A stretch of 64,000 bases of DNA from Corynebacterium sp. Marseille-P4321 (GTDB lineage: Bacteria; Actinomycetota; Actinomycetes; Mycobacteriales; Mycobacteriaceae), in assembly GCF_903645305.1 (NCBI RefSeq), contig NZ_CAHJXO010000001.1:682001-746000 (forward strand), given 5' to 3'. Position numbers and translations under genes: made by a program. Below, in pieces: positions 7,798 to 14,621 of the stretch. The notes under the pieces are model-generated. The model searched no databases, was not told the DNA's origin, and worked only from the letters and a program-made list of their open reading frames with translations. Position 1 is the stretch's first letter; the number at the start of each line of letters is the position of its first letter.

Positions 7798-8715
7798 ATG
7801 CTTGTCTTGATTGCGCTTGCGGTGGGCGGGATCATCCCAATCCAAACTGCCGCGAACTCCCGGCTACGTTATAGCGTGGGCAACCGCCCAATCCTGCCCG
7901 CCCTCATTTCGTTTTCCACCGCGCTTGCCTGCGCCACCCTGGCGACGGTGCTGTTTAAGGGCAACCCGTTGCCGCAGTTCGCCCCGGAAGGGCAGGCCAC
8001 GTGGTGGGTTTGGCTCGGGGGATTTTTCGGCGTCTGTTTCGTTATCGGCAATATCGTGTTGTTCCCCAAGCTCGGTGCGGTGCAGACGGTGGTGCTGCCC
8101 ATTTTGGGGCAGGTGGTGATGGGACTTGCCACCGATCAATTCGGCCTGTTCAACTCGCCGCAGCTCGAAGTAACGCTGCCGCGTGTACTTGGCGCGCTTG
8201 TGGTGTTGGCGGGCATTGCGTTCGTGCTGGTAACTAGCCGTGGAGGGGTCTCCGGTGGTACGGCGGACGGGCCTGAAGTGTGGCTCTACCGTCTTCTCGG
8301 GGTGGCCATCGGCGCGGGCTCGGCTGCCCAAACCGCGGTGAACGGGTACCTCGGCACCATAGCGGGGTCCTCGCTGCACGCATCCGTGATCAACCTGTTC
8401 GTCGGTTCGCTTCTGTTATTGATCGCCGCCGCGATCACCAGCCCGAAGCAATTGGTCACGCGTCCCACGCCTGGGCCGTGGTGGATGTGGCTCGGCGGCG
8501 TTGTGGGCGCGATCTACGTTGCGGCTGGCGCCACGATCTCCCCGCGGATTGGCACGGCAACCACAGTCATCGCGTTCAACGCCGGCACGATCGTCGGCGG
8601 GCAGATCATGGAATCCTTCGGCGCGTTTGGTGCGAAGAAGAACCCGTTGACGCTGCCGCGGATCATCGGGCTCGCGCTCATCTTCGCAGGCGTGCTTATG
8701 GTGCGCCTGCTCTAA
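7798..8715 (+). CDS. DMT superfamily transporter, DUF606/YdcZ type, 305 aa
   Basis: This is a ten-helix inner-membrane protein built from two tandem DUF606 units. Each unit begins with a GG/GxxxPxQTAxNxxL pattern: GGIIPIQTAANSRLR near the start and GAGSAAQTAVNGYLG in the middle. Each unit also has a WxWLGG(F/V)xG element (WWVWLGGFFG, WWMWLGGVVG). Substrates of this family are not established. The ATG sits six bases after the preceding stop with no promoter of its own visible, so it is likely co-transcribed with the gene at 6739. Confidence 0.9.
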   Translation: MLVLIALAVGGIIPIQTAANSRLRYSVGNRPILPALISFSTALACATLATVLFKGNPLPQFAPEGQATWWVWLGGFFGVCFVIGNIVLFPKLGAVQTVVLPILGQVVMGLATDQFGLFNSPQLEVTLPRVLGALVVLAGIAFVLVTSRGGVSGGTADGPEVWLYRLLGVAIGAGSAAQTAVNGYLGTIAGSSLHASVINLFVGSLLLLIAAAITSPKQLVTRPTPGPWWMWLGGVVGAIYVAAGATISPRIGTATTVIAFNAGTIVGGQIMESFGAFGAKKNPLTLPRIIGLALIFAGVLMVRLL

Positions 8716-8869
8716 CTCTCAACCCGCACTCGAATGAACAGGGGGATCAAGTGTTGGTTGAGGGTTGCCTGCTGCGACGGGTGTGACGCAAGATCGGCAT
8801 CGAGTCGCACGAGTTACATGAGGCCGTTGGGGAAGACGAACCTCTCGTCTCGCGCTCCGCCGCACAGAA

Positions 8870-8898
8870 CCCGCCTACGTCTAGTCAACGTGGGCGGG
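8870..8898 (+). other. Hairpin with competing downstream repeat, in a 248-bp intergenic region
   Basis: An 11-base arm (8870-8880) pairs with 8888-8898 around the loop CTAGTCA, with one T-G pair. The left arm and loop are almost repeated immediately downstream (CCCGCC then CTAGTCA, 8899-8911), so the GGGCGGG strand can pair either way. There is no T tract. The rest of 8716-8963 shows no convincing gene. Confidence 0.45.
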
Positions 8899-8963
8899 CC
8901 CGCCTAGTCACCGGGGATCACAGCGGCGAAAGCGCGCCGCCCGCCAAGGAAGGTCCCCGATCA

Positions 8964-9269
8964 ATGACACTCACACTTGCCGCACCCGCCGAAACGCTCA
9001 CGTGGACGCTGCGTATCGAATCGATGCCAGCGCGGGTCCGCGGAGACGCCGAAAAGCTATTGCTCCTCCTGCCTCCCGCGCAGGAGTACGGCGATGTCTG
9101 GTTCACGCGTTGGCGCCGCGCCCCGGATCGCACGTACGGGTGCCGCGAAACCCTGCGGGGTACATACTCCGAGGTGGGTACCTTCGCGGAGGAGTTGGAG
9201 CGGCTCTCGCGTACCCATAACTTCGTGGCACAGATCTCGGCGCGTACCTACAGTGGGCTGCATGAGTAA
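8964..9269 (+). CDS. Small hypothetical protein, 101 aa
   Basis: A soluble protein with no signal peptide or membrane helix that I do not recognise. It has an N-terminal beta-like segment (LTLAAPAETLTWTLRI), a Leu-rich stretch (KLLLLLPPAQEYGD) and an aromatic/Arg-rich middle (VWFTRWRRAPDRTYG). AAGGAAGG about 10 bases before the ATG can act as Shine-Dalgarno. Its last codons overlap the first 8 bases of the aldehyde dehydrogenase gene, which argues that it is real and translationally coupled to that enzyme. Confidence 0.6.
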   Translation: MTLTLAAPAETLTWTLRIESMPARVRGDAEKLLLLLPPAQEYGDVWFTRWRRAPDRTYGCRETLRGTYSEVGTFAEELERLSRTHNFVAQISARTYSGLHE

Positions 9270-10656
9270 CCCATACCGCGTACAAAACCCGAAAACGAAC
9301 GAAATCGTCGAGACCTTCGACTACATTAGCGATGACGCGTTAGAAGAAGCGCTTTCCACCGCCGACGAGGCATTCGCGCAGTGGCGCGAGAAGTCCTTCG
9401 AGGAGCGCGCTGAGGTGCTGCACAAGATTGCGCAGCTTTTCGACGAGCGCCGCGACGACCTCACCAAGATCATCGCCGAGGAGATGGGTAAGTCCATCGC
9501 CGAAGGCGACGGCGAGGTGGACGACTGCGTAGAGATCTTCAATTACTACGCCGACAACGGCGCTGAATTCGGAGCGGACGAGGAGATCCCGACCAACCAG
9601 GGCGGCACCGCGATTATGCGCAAGGTCCCGCTCGGCGTGATCGTGGGCATCATGCCGTGGAACTTCCCGTATTACCAGGTCGCACGCTTCGCGGCACCGG
9701 CGATTATGGCGGGCAATGTTGTGATGGTGAAGCACGCGGAGATCTGCCCGCGCTCCTCGCAGGCCATCCAGGACATCTTCGAAGCAGCCGGCGCACCGAA
9801 GGGCCTGTTTACCAACATTTATGCTTCCCACAGCCAGATCTCCACGCTGATCGAGGACGACCGAGTGCAGGGCGTTTCCCTCACCGGCTCCGAGCGCGCC
9901 GGGCGCGAGATCGCGGGCCAGGCAGGCAAGGCGCTGAAGAAGTGCGTGCTTGAGCTCGGCGGCACCGACGCATACATCGTCCTCGACGCCGACGACGTGA
10001 AGGAGGCTGCGAAGACCGCTTGGGACAAGCGCATTGGCAACACCGGCCAGGCGTGCACCTCCAACAAGAAGATCATCGTGATGGAAGACATTTACGACGA
10101 GTTCGTCGACGAGCTGGTCTCTCTGGCCGAGAGCTACACCGAGGGTGACCCGCTCAACCCGGGTGAGGGCAACGAGTTTTACCCGCTGTCCTCCCGCGAC
10201 GCCGCCGAGAAGCTCGTGCAGCAGCTCAAGGTCGCCGTGGACGAGGGTGCGACCCTGCACACGGGCGGCGAAGTCACCGGCGAGGGTGCCTACATCACCC
10301 CGGCCGTGATCACCGGCATTCCGGCCGGCACCGACTCCTTCTATGAGGAGTTCTTCGGGCCTGTCGCCGAGGTGTACAAGGCGGGCAGCGAGGATGAGGC
10401 CGTCGAGCTGGCCAACGACTCCCGTTACGGCCTTGGCGGCGCCGTGATGTCGACCGACCCGGAGCGTGCGAAGAAGGTCGCAGCCAAGATCGACACCGGC
10501 ATGATCCACGTGAACATCCCGCAAGCCCGCGGTGCGGAGCTGCCGTTCGGTGGTGTGAAGGCCTCCGGTCTGGGCCGTGAGCTTGGCCCGCTGGGCATGG
10601 ACGAGTTTGTGAACAAGCAGCGCTTCTACGTCGCTGGGTCCGACTCGAAGGTGTAA
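9262..10656 (+). CDS. gabD: Succinate-semialdehyde dehydrogenase family protein, 464 aa
   Basis: A cytoplasmic NAD(P)+-dependent aldehyde dehydrogenase. Visible motifs are the nucleotide-binding segment PWNFPYYQVAR, the catalytic Glu in LELGGTDAYIVL, the catalytic Cys in NTGQACTSNKK and a C-terminal PFGGVKASGLGRELG signature. Length and motifs fit the GabD2/short SSADH group, which oxidises succinate semialdehyde to succinate; other short aldehydes are possible substrates. The ATG at 9262 overlaps the small upstream gene; the frame continues upstream but without homology. An alpha/beta hydrolase follows after 5 bases in the same direction. Confidence 0.9.
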   Translation: MSNPYRVQNPKTNEIVETFDYISDDALEEALSTADEAFAQWREKSFEERAEVLHKIAQLFDERRDDLTKIIAEEMGKSIAEGDGEVDDCVEIFNYYADNGAEFGADEEIPTNQGGTAIMRKVPLGVIVGIMPWNFPYYQVARFAAPAIMAGNVVMVKHAEICPRSSQAIQDIFEAAGAPKGLFTNIYASHSQISTLIEDDRVQGVSLTGSERAGREIAGQAGKALKKCVLELGGTDAYIVLDADDVKEAAKTAWDKRIGNTGQACTSNKKIIVMEDIYDEFVDELVSLAESYTEGDPLNPGEGNEFYPLSSRDAAEKLVQQLKVAVDEGATLHTGGEVTGEGAYITPAVITGIPAGTDSFYEEFFGPVAEVYKAGSEDEAVELANDSRYGLGGAVMSTDPERAKKVAAKIDTGMIHVNIPQARGAELPFGGVKASGLGRELGPLGMDEFVNKQRFYVAGSDSKV

Positions 10657-10661
10657 GCCCC

Positions 10662-11489
10662 GTGGCCGACGTACTGCAGAAGCGCACGCACACCTCGGCG
10701 CACGGTGTGGTGCGCTACTGGGTGACGCCGAATCCAAACCCGGAGCAGCCGTGGCTCGTGTTCTTACACGGCATGCTGGTGGACCACCGTCTTTTCGATG
10801 GCCAGATCGAGCACTTCGCGGACCAGGCGAACCTGTTGGTGTGGGACAGCCCGGGGCACAACGAATCCCGGCCGTACTCGCTCGGTGCGCTCAGCGTGCT
10901 GGGCGTGGCTGGTGAGCTCGCGGACATCCTCGCCGCGGAAAACATCACCTCGCCGGTCCTGGTGGGGCAGTCCTTCGGCGGCATCGTTTCCCAGGGGCTC
11001 ATGCAGCTGCGCCCGGAGCTCGCGGCGGGGTTCATCGGGGTAGACACGTTGCCGCTCAAGCGTGAGTTTTGGTCTGGCCCGGCGCTGGTGGCGCTACGCG
11101 GCACAGGTCCTGTGCTCCGACTGCGTCCGTTTGAGAAAGTACTGCGGTCTGCGCCGAAAGAAACCGCAGCTACGCCCCAGGGCCAAGCCGCCACCCGGGA
11201 AATGCTCGGCGAGTACGGCAAAGAGGAATACTTCACCATCGCCGCGCGCACCTTCGAGGAACTCGCCGAGGCAATCGCGCTGGAGCTGCCCTACGGGGCG
11301 AACTGCCCAGCGATGCTGCTGTGCGGCGAGCACGACAGCACCGCAGGAGCGAAGCGGCTCAACCGCGAGTGGTCCGAGCAGGAAGGGCTGCCACTGCGGT
11401 GGATTCCGGGTGCCGCGCACAACTCTCCGGTTGACAACCCCGAGGCGATCAGCGCCGAGATTGAGCGCTTCCTGCGCGAAGAGCTCTAG
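10662..11489 (+). CDS. Alpha/beta hydrolase, 275 aa
   Basis: A cytoplasmic hydrolase with a classic fold: oxyanion-hole motif FLHGMLVD, nucleophile elbow GQSFGGIV, acidic residue region LLCGEHD and the C-terminal catalytic His in GAAHNSPVDNP. The family covers esterases, lactonases and C-C hydrolases, so the substrate is unknown. It starts with GTG 5 bases after the dehydrogenase stop, so it probably belongs to the same operon and may act on a related ester or lactone. It converges on the HAD phosphatase gene. Confidence 0.88.
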   Translation: MADVLQKRTHTSAHGVVRYWVTPNPNPEQPWLVFLHGMLVDHRLFDGQIEHFADQANLLVWDSPGHNESRPYSLGALSVLGVAGELADILAAENITSPVLVGQSFGGIVSQGLMQLRPELAAGFIGVDTLPLKREFWSGPALVALRGTGPVLRLRPFEKVLRSAPKETAATPQGQAATREMLGEYGKEEYFTIAARTFEELAEAIALELPYGANCPAMLLCGEHDSTAGAKRLNREWSEQEGLPLRWIPGAAHNSPVDNPEAISAEIERFLREEL

Positions 11490-11507
11490 CCCCCGCGCGG
11501 TCTGGCC

Positions 11508-12314
11508 CTAATCCCCTTCGGCGTCGGCGTAGAACCCGTCGCCGAACGGGTCGTGGACGCGCTCCGCCAAAGCTGCCACCGAGTCCACTACCGCTGTGGG
11601 GCGGAAGGGGTACTTCGCTATCTCCTCGTCGTCCGAGATGCCGGTGCGCACCAACACCGTGCGCAGGCCCGCCTCCAACCCGGCTTTCACATCGGTGTCC
11701 ATCCGGTCGCCGATCATCACCGTGTGCTCCGAGTGGGCGCCGATGTTGTTCAGCGCTGAGCGCATCATTACCGGGTTGGGCTTGCCCACGTAGTACGGTC
11801 GCTGCCCGGTCACCGCGGTAATCATGCTGGCCACGGAGCCAGTCGCCGGCACCACGCCGTTCGGCCCCGGCCCGGTGAGGTCCGGGTTCGTGGCAATAAA
11901 ACGCGAGCCGCCGCGGATCAAGTTCGACGCAGTGGTCAACGCCTCAAAGGAGTAGGTGCGGGTCTCTCCCAGCACCACAAAGTCCGGGTCCGCGTCGGTG
12001 AGAATCCAGCCCATCTCGTGCAGCGCGGTGGTCAGGCCCGCCTCGCCGATAACGTACGCGGATGCCTCGCCGGCCTGCTGCGAGAGGAACTTCGCGGTGG
12101 CAGTGGCGGAGGTCCAGATCCGCTCGGGCTCAATGTCTAACCCCATGCGCCGCAGCTTCGCCGACAAGTCGCGCGGGGTTTGCATCGAGTTGTTCGTCAG
12201 CACCATGAACTCGATGTCGTGTTCGCGCAGCGCCGTGATGAACTCCTGCGCGCCCGGGATCACGTCACCTTCGCGGTGCAGGACGCCGTCCATGTCGGTG
12301 AGGTAGGAAATCAT
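11508..12314 (-). CDS. HAD-IIA family phosphatase (NagD-like), 268 aa
   Basis: The protein carries all four HAD motifs: YLTDMDGVL at the N-terminus (nucleophile Asp), LTNNSMQ, the Lys in GKPNPVMM, and MIGDRMDTDV (acidic motif IV). The cap region between them is of the NagD/PGPase type, members of which dephosphorylate small sugar phosphates, nucleotides or phosphoglycolate. The ATG at 12314 immediately precedes the first HAD motif; the open frame further upstream overlaps the ACP gene and is not homologous. It lies 7 bases downstream of the ACP gene and is probably co-transcribed with it. Confidence 0.9.
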   Translation of the reverse strand: MISYLTDMDGVLHREGDVIPGAQEFITALREHDIEFMVLTNNSMQTPRDLSAKLRRMGLDIEPERIWTSATATAKFLSQQAGEASAYVIGEAGLTTALHEMGWILTDADPDFVVLGETRTYSFEALTTASNLIRGGSRFIATNPDLTGPGPNGVVPATGSVASMITAVTGQRPYYVGKPNPVMMRSALNNIGAHSEHTVMIGDRMDTDVKAGLEAGLRTVLVRTGISDDEEIAKYPFRPTAVVDSVAALAERVHDPFGDGFYADAEGD

Positions 12315-12321
12315 TGCGTTT

Positions 12322-12603
12322 CTACGCCTCCAAGAAATCTGCGAGTTCGCCTGCGGTGGGGTGATCTTGGTACACGTTTTCGTCGATAAGCACCCCGAAC
12401 TGCTCCTCGATGCGCACGGCGAGCTCGATGCGATCCAGCGACGCGATCCCCGCGTCGTCGAGCCGGGTGGCGCGCTCGACCTCTGCGCCCGAGACCCGCT
12501 CGACAAGTTCGGCGAGCTGAGAAAACGTGTCCGCCGAGGCCTGCTCCGGTGCGTCCTCGACGATATCGAGCTTGCCCAGGTCCAACCGCTGCGAAAGTTC
12601 CAT
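12322..12603 (-). CDS. Free-standing acyl carrier protein, 93 aa
   Basis: A short acidic protein with the helix-Ser-helix pattern of carrier proteins: ATRLDDAGIASLDRIELAVRIEEQFGV, written here in two parts as DDAGIASLDRIE and LAVRIEEQFGV. The Ser in IASLD is the expected phosphopantetheine site; the usual DSL is ASL. Corynebacteria use a multidomain FAS-I, so a separate ACP probably serves another acyl transfer. Its neighbours, a HAD phosphatase downstream and a divergent alpha/beta hydrolase, hint at a small lipid or acyl-metabolite pathway, which is inference. The ATG at 12603 is 6 bases after a TATCAT -10 box, so the mRNA is probably leaderless. Confidence 0.88.
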   Translation of the reverse strand: MELSQRLDLGKLDIVEDAPEQASADTFSQLAELVERVSGAEVERATRLDDAGIASLDRIELAVRIEEQFGVLIDENVYQDHPTAGELADFLEA

Positions 12604-12623
12604 GCAGCTATGATAGGCGAATG
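12601..12623. promoter_or_regulatory. Mirror-symmetric bidirectional leaderless promoter
   Basis: The start codons at 12603 (-) and 12621 (+) are separated by 17 bases. On the + strand TATGAT occupies 12609-12614 and is followed by 6 bases and ATG. On the - strand TATCAT occupies 12615-12610 and is also followed by 6 bases and ATG. The two -10 boxes overlap by five bases, so one AT-rich element can fire both ways. Confidence 0.65.
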
Positions 12624-13670
12624 CTTAGCCCCGTCGATTTCGTCCGCGACCTCACCCCGGCCAAGCGCCGCACATTCGCGGAGGCGCGCAGGGGCCTGCA
12701 CAGCGGGGAGTCGGGGATCGGGTTGCGCTACGACCGGCACGGCACGGTGCAACACGGTGCGGTAGAGGTGTATTACTACGAAGTTGGTCCGGTCGACGCG
12801 CCGCTTGCTGTGGTCTACGCGCACGGCTTCAACATCGCCGCCGAGGAGTTCTACATGCAGGTCGAGGCACTTCGCCCGCTCGGGGTGAGGCAAGTGCTTG
12901 TCGACGTTCGCGGACACGGCCAAACCGGCCGCATCGACCCCGGGTTGCTTACCATCGACGCCGCCGCAGACGACATCGCCGCGGTGATGGAGCATTTGCT
13001 TATCGACGTTCCCGTAGTCACCGTCGGACACTCCCTCGGCGGGCCCATCTCCCTGTCGCTCATGCGCCGCCACGACTTTTGCTGGGCGGGCAGCGTGCAG
13101 GTCTCTGGTGCCGTGGACCCGTTCACCGCCCGCGGGATGCCGCGCGCACTCGGCGGCGCGTTTGGCTCTGCGCTGGAGGCGATGGTGGAGAAACTGCCGC
13201 ACACCGCAGAGGGCCTGCGGGTGGCCATCACATCGACGCTCGCGCCCGCACTTGCCCGTTGGTTCTACTTCCGGCCGATGAACTACCAGATCATCCAGTT
13301 CCACGCGGCGTTGATCCAGGAGACACCGCTTGCTACCTACGCGGGCTACTTCGACGACTTGAAGGACCACTCGGAGCGCGCCGCCGCCGGTGTACTTGCC
13401 GGTTTGCCCGGCTACATCCTGGTGGGGGAGCGCGACAACGTCACCCCACTTGAGCAGTCGGCCCAGCTGGCGGAAATCTGGCCCGACGCTTATTATCAGG
13501 TGCTCCCGGAGTCCGGCCACATGCCGACTCTCGACGCGCCCGCGGCCGTGACGTGCGCCATCGCCCGCGTCATCGAACGCGTCACATCCGAGACCAACCC
13601 CGAGCCCGATCCCGGCCTCGATCCCGGCCCCGATCCCGACCCCGATCCCGACCAGGAGGAAACCGAATGA
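12621..13670 (+). CDS. Alpha/beta hydrolase, 349 aa
   Basis: A cytoplasmic alpha/beta-fold hydrolase with a YAHGFNIAAEEF oxyanion region, nucleophile elbow VGHSLGGPIS, acidic site region ILVGERDNV and catalytic His in ESGHMPTLDAP. The last ~25 residues are a repeated Asp-Pro tail (PDPGLDPGPDPDPDPD) encoded by short GATCCC-type DNA repeats, likely disordered and prone to length change. Its start is shared with the bidirectional promoter of the ACP gene, so hydrolase and ACP may be co-regulated. The stop overlaps the start of the next gene (ATGA). Confidence 0.9.
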   Translation: MLSPVDFVRDLTPAKRRTFAEARRGLHSGESGIGLRYDRHGTVQHGAVEVYYYEVGPVDAPLAVVYAHGFNIAAEEFYMQVEALRPLGVRQVLVDVRGHGQTGRIDPGLLTIDAAADDIAAVMEHLLIDVPVVTVGHSLGGPISLSLMRRHDFCWAGSVQVSGAVDPFTARGMPRALGGAFGSALEAMVEKLPHTAEGLRVAITSTLAPALARWFYFRPMNYQIIQFHAALIQETPLATYAGYFDDLKDHSERAAAGVLAGLPGYILVGERDNVTPLEQSAQLAEIWPDAYYQVLPESGHMPTLDAPAAVTCAIARVIERVTSETNPEPDPGLDPGPDPDPDPDQEETE

Positions 13671-14542
13671 TCCGTAGCGCTTCTGTCTCGCTAGGCGCCG
13701 CCGTGTGCCTCGTGGCCGGGCTTGCGCCCGCCGCTACCGCAGCGACCATGGCGGATCAGTACGACCCGTACTTCGACATCACGCCGCAGGTGGTGTTCGC
13801 CCAGGGCGGCGATTCCTTCAGTACTCCCATTTTTTACGAGCTCAAGGGTGTGCCCGAGGGGACAACGTGGGACTTCTTACGAGGATCAGCTTCGACCTAC
13901 AAAGGCTTCTGTATGGCCGAGAAAGATCCGGAGACCGGTAACTTTCGTGCGCAACTTTTTAACACTGACTTCGCCCCGCTCAAACCTGGAGTGAACACGT
14001 GTGAGCGGATTACCGTCCGGGTGAACTACCCCGAGGATGAGTCGTGGGAATATCTCGACGTCCAGCCCGAGCTCATCCCGTCCGACAACATGCTCTACGA
14101 GCCACAGTATGAGACGAGAACCGCCGACCCAGGTGATCCGATCGAGCTCACACCCGAAAACCGTTGGTCGATCGGACTGCCCGAGAACGCGGAGTGGGAG
14201 CTGAAGGTTCCGGCTGGTCGCGCCGACTGGCGGGCCAGCATAGACCCGGCCACCGGCGTGATCACCGCGACGGTGCCGAAAAACGCAAACCGCGGCATCG
14301 CGTTCGGGGTTGTCACCACGTTTAGCGACGGGACCGTGCGTGAAACCACCGCCCGTGTAAACAACACCGGCATCGGAGCGGTGTTCACGCCGCAGGTCGC
14401 CCCGGAGGAAGAGCCGCAGCAGCCGGGGCCAGAGCAGGTTGCGGGCTCCACGCCGCTGAAAACTCTCGCGGTGATTTTCGGCGTCCTCGCCGTCCTCGGC
14501 ATCGCAGCAGCCGTTGCGATGCCGCACCTTCCGCAGTTCTAG
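13667..14542 (+). CDS. Secreted protein with C-terminal membrane anchor, 291 aa
   Basis: A signal peptide (MIRSASVSLGAAVCLVAGLAPAATA, ending ATA before ATMADQYD) is followed by a domain with two cysteines (FCMAEKD, NTCERIT) and Ig-like or Rib-type segments such as PATGVITATVPKNA. A Pro/Glu linker and a final hydrophobic helix (TLAVIFGVLAVLGIAAAVAM) follow. The architecture resembles corynebacterial surface proteins with a tail anchor rather than an LPxTG sorting signal. The gene overlaps the hydrolase stop by ATGA, so they form a translationally coupled pair; the reason is not obvious. Confidence 0.78.
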   Translation: MIRSASVSLGAAVCLVAGLAPAATAATMADQYDPYFDITPQVVFAQGGDSFSTPIFYELKGVPEGTTWDFLRGSASTYKGFCMAEKDPETGNFRAQLFNTDFAPLKPGVNTCERITVRVNYPEDESWEYLDVQPELIPSDNMLYEPQYETRTADPGDPIELTPENRWSIGLPENAEWELKVPAGRADWRASIDPATGVITATVPKNANRGIAFGVVTTFSDGTVRETTARVNNTGIGAVFTPQVAPEEEPQQPGPEQVAGSTPLKTLAVIFGVLAVLGIAAAVAMPHLPQF

Positions 14543-14578
14543 CCACAGCACAACAAAAGGGGGACAGAAAAGGAGAAT

Positions 14579-14598
14579 CCCCCGGCTCGCACCGGGGG
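14579..14598. terminator. Hairpin terminator between convergent genes
   Basis: CCCCCGG (14579-14585) pairs perfectly with CCGGGGG (14592-14598) around a 6-base loop. Reading the - strand, the hairpin follows the aceE stop and is followed by a T-rich stretch, so it most likely terminates aceE. Confidence 0.65.
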
Positions 14599-14621
14599 AA
14601 ACGTCGATAAGCAAATGTTTC

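Noticed and set aside
8817..8906. 29-codon frame (MRPLGKTNL...) in the 8716-8963 gap
   Set aside because: No ribosome site, Arg/Pro-rich composition expected by chance in GC-rich DNA, and it runs through the hairpin at 8870.
13602..13655. Short GATCCC/GACCCC repeats as a regulatory or microsatellite element
   Set aside because: They are in frame and encode the Asp-Pro tail of the hydrolase, so a coding low-complexity tail explains them.
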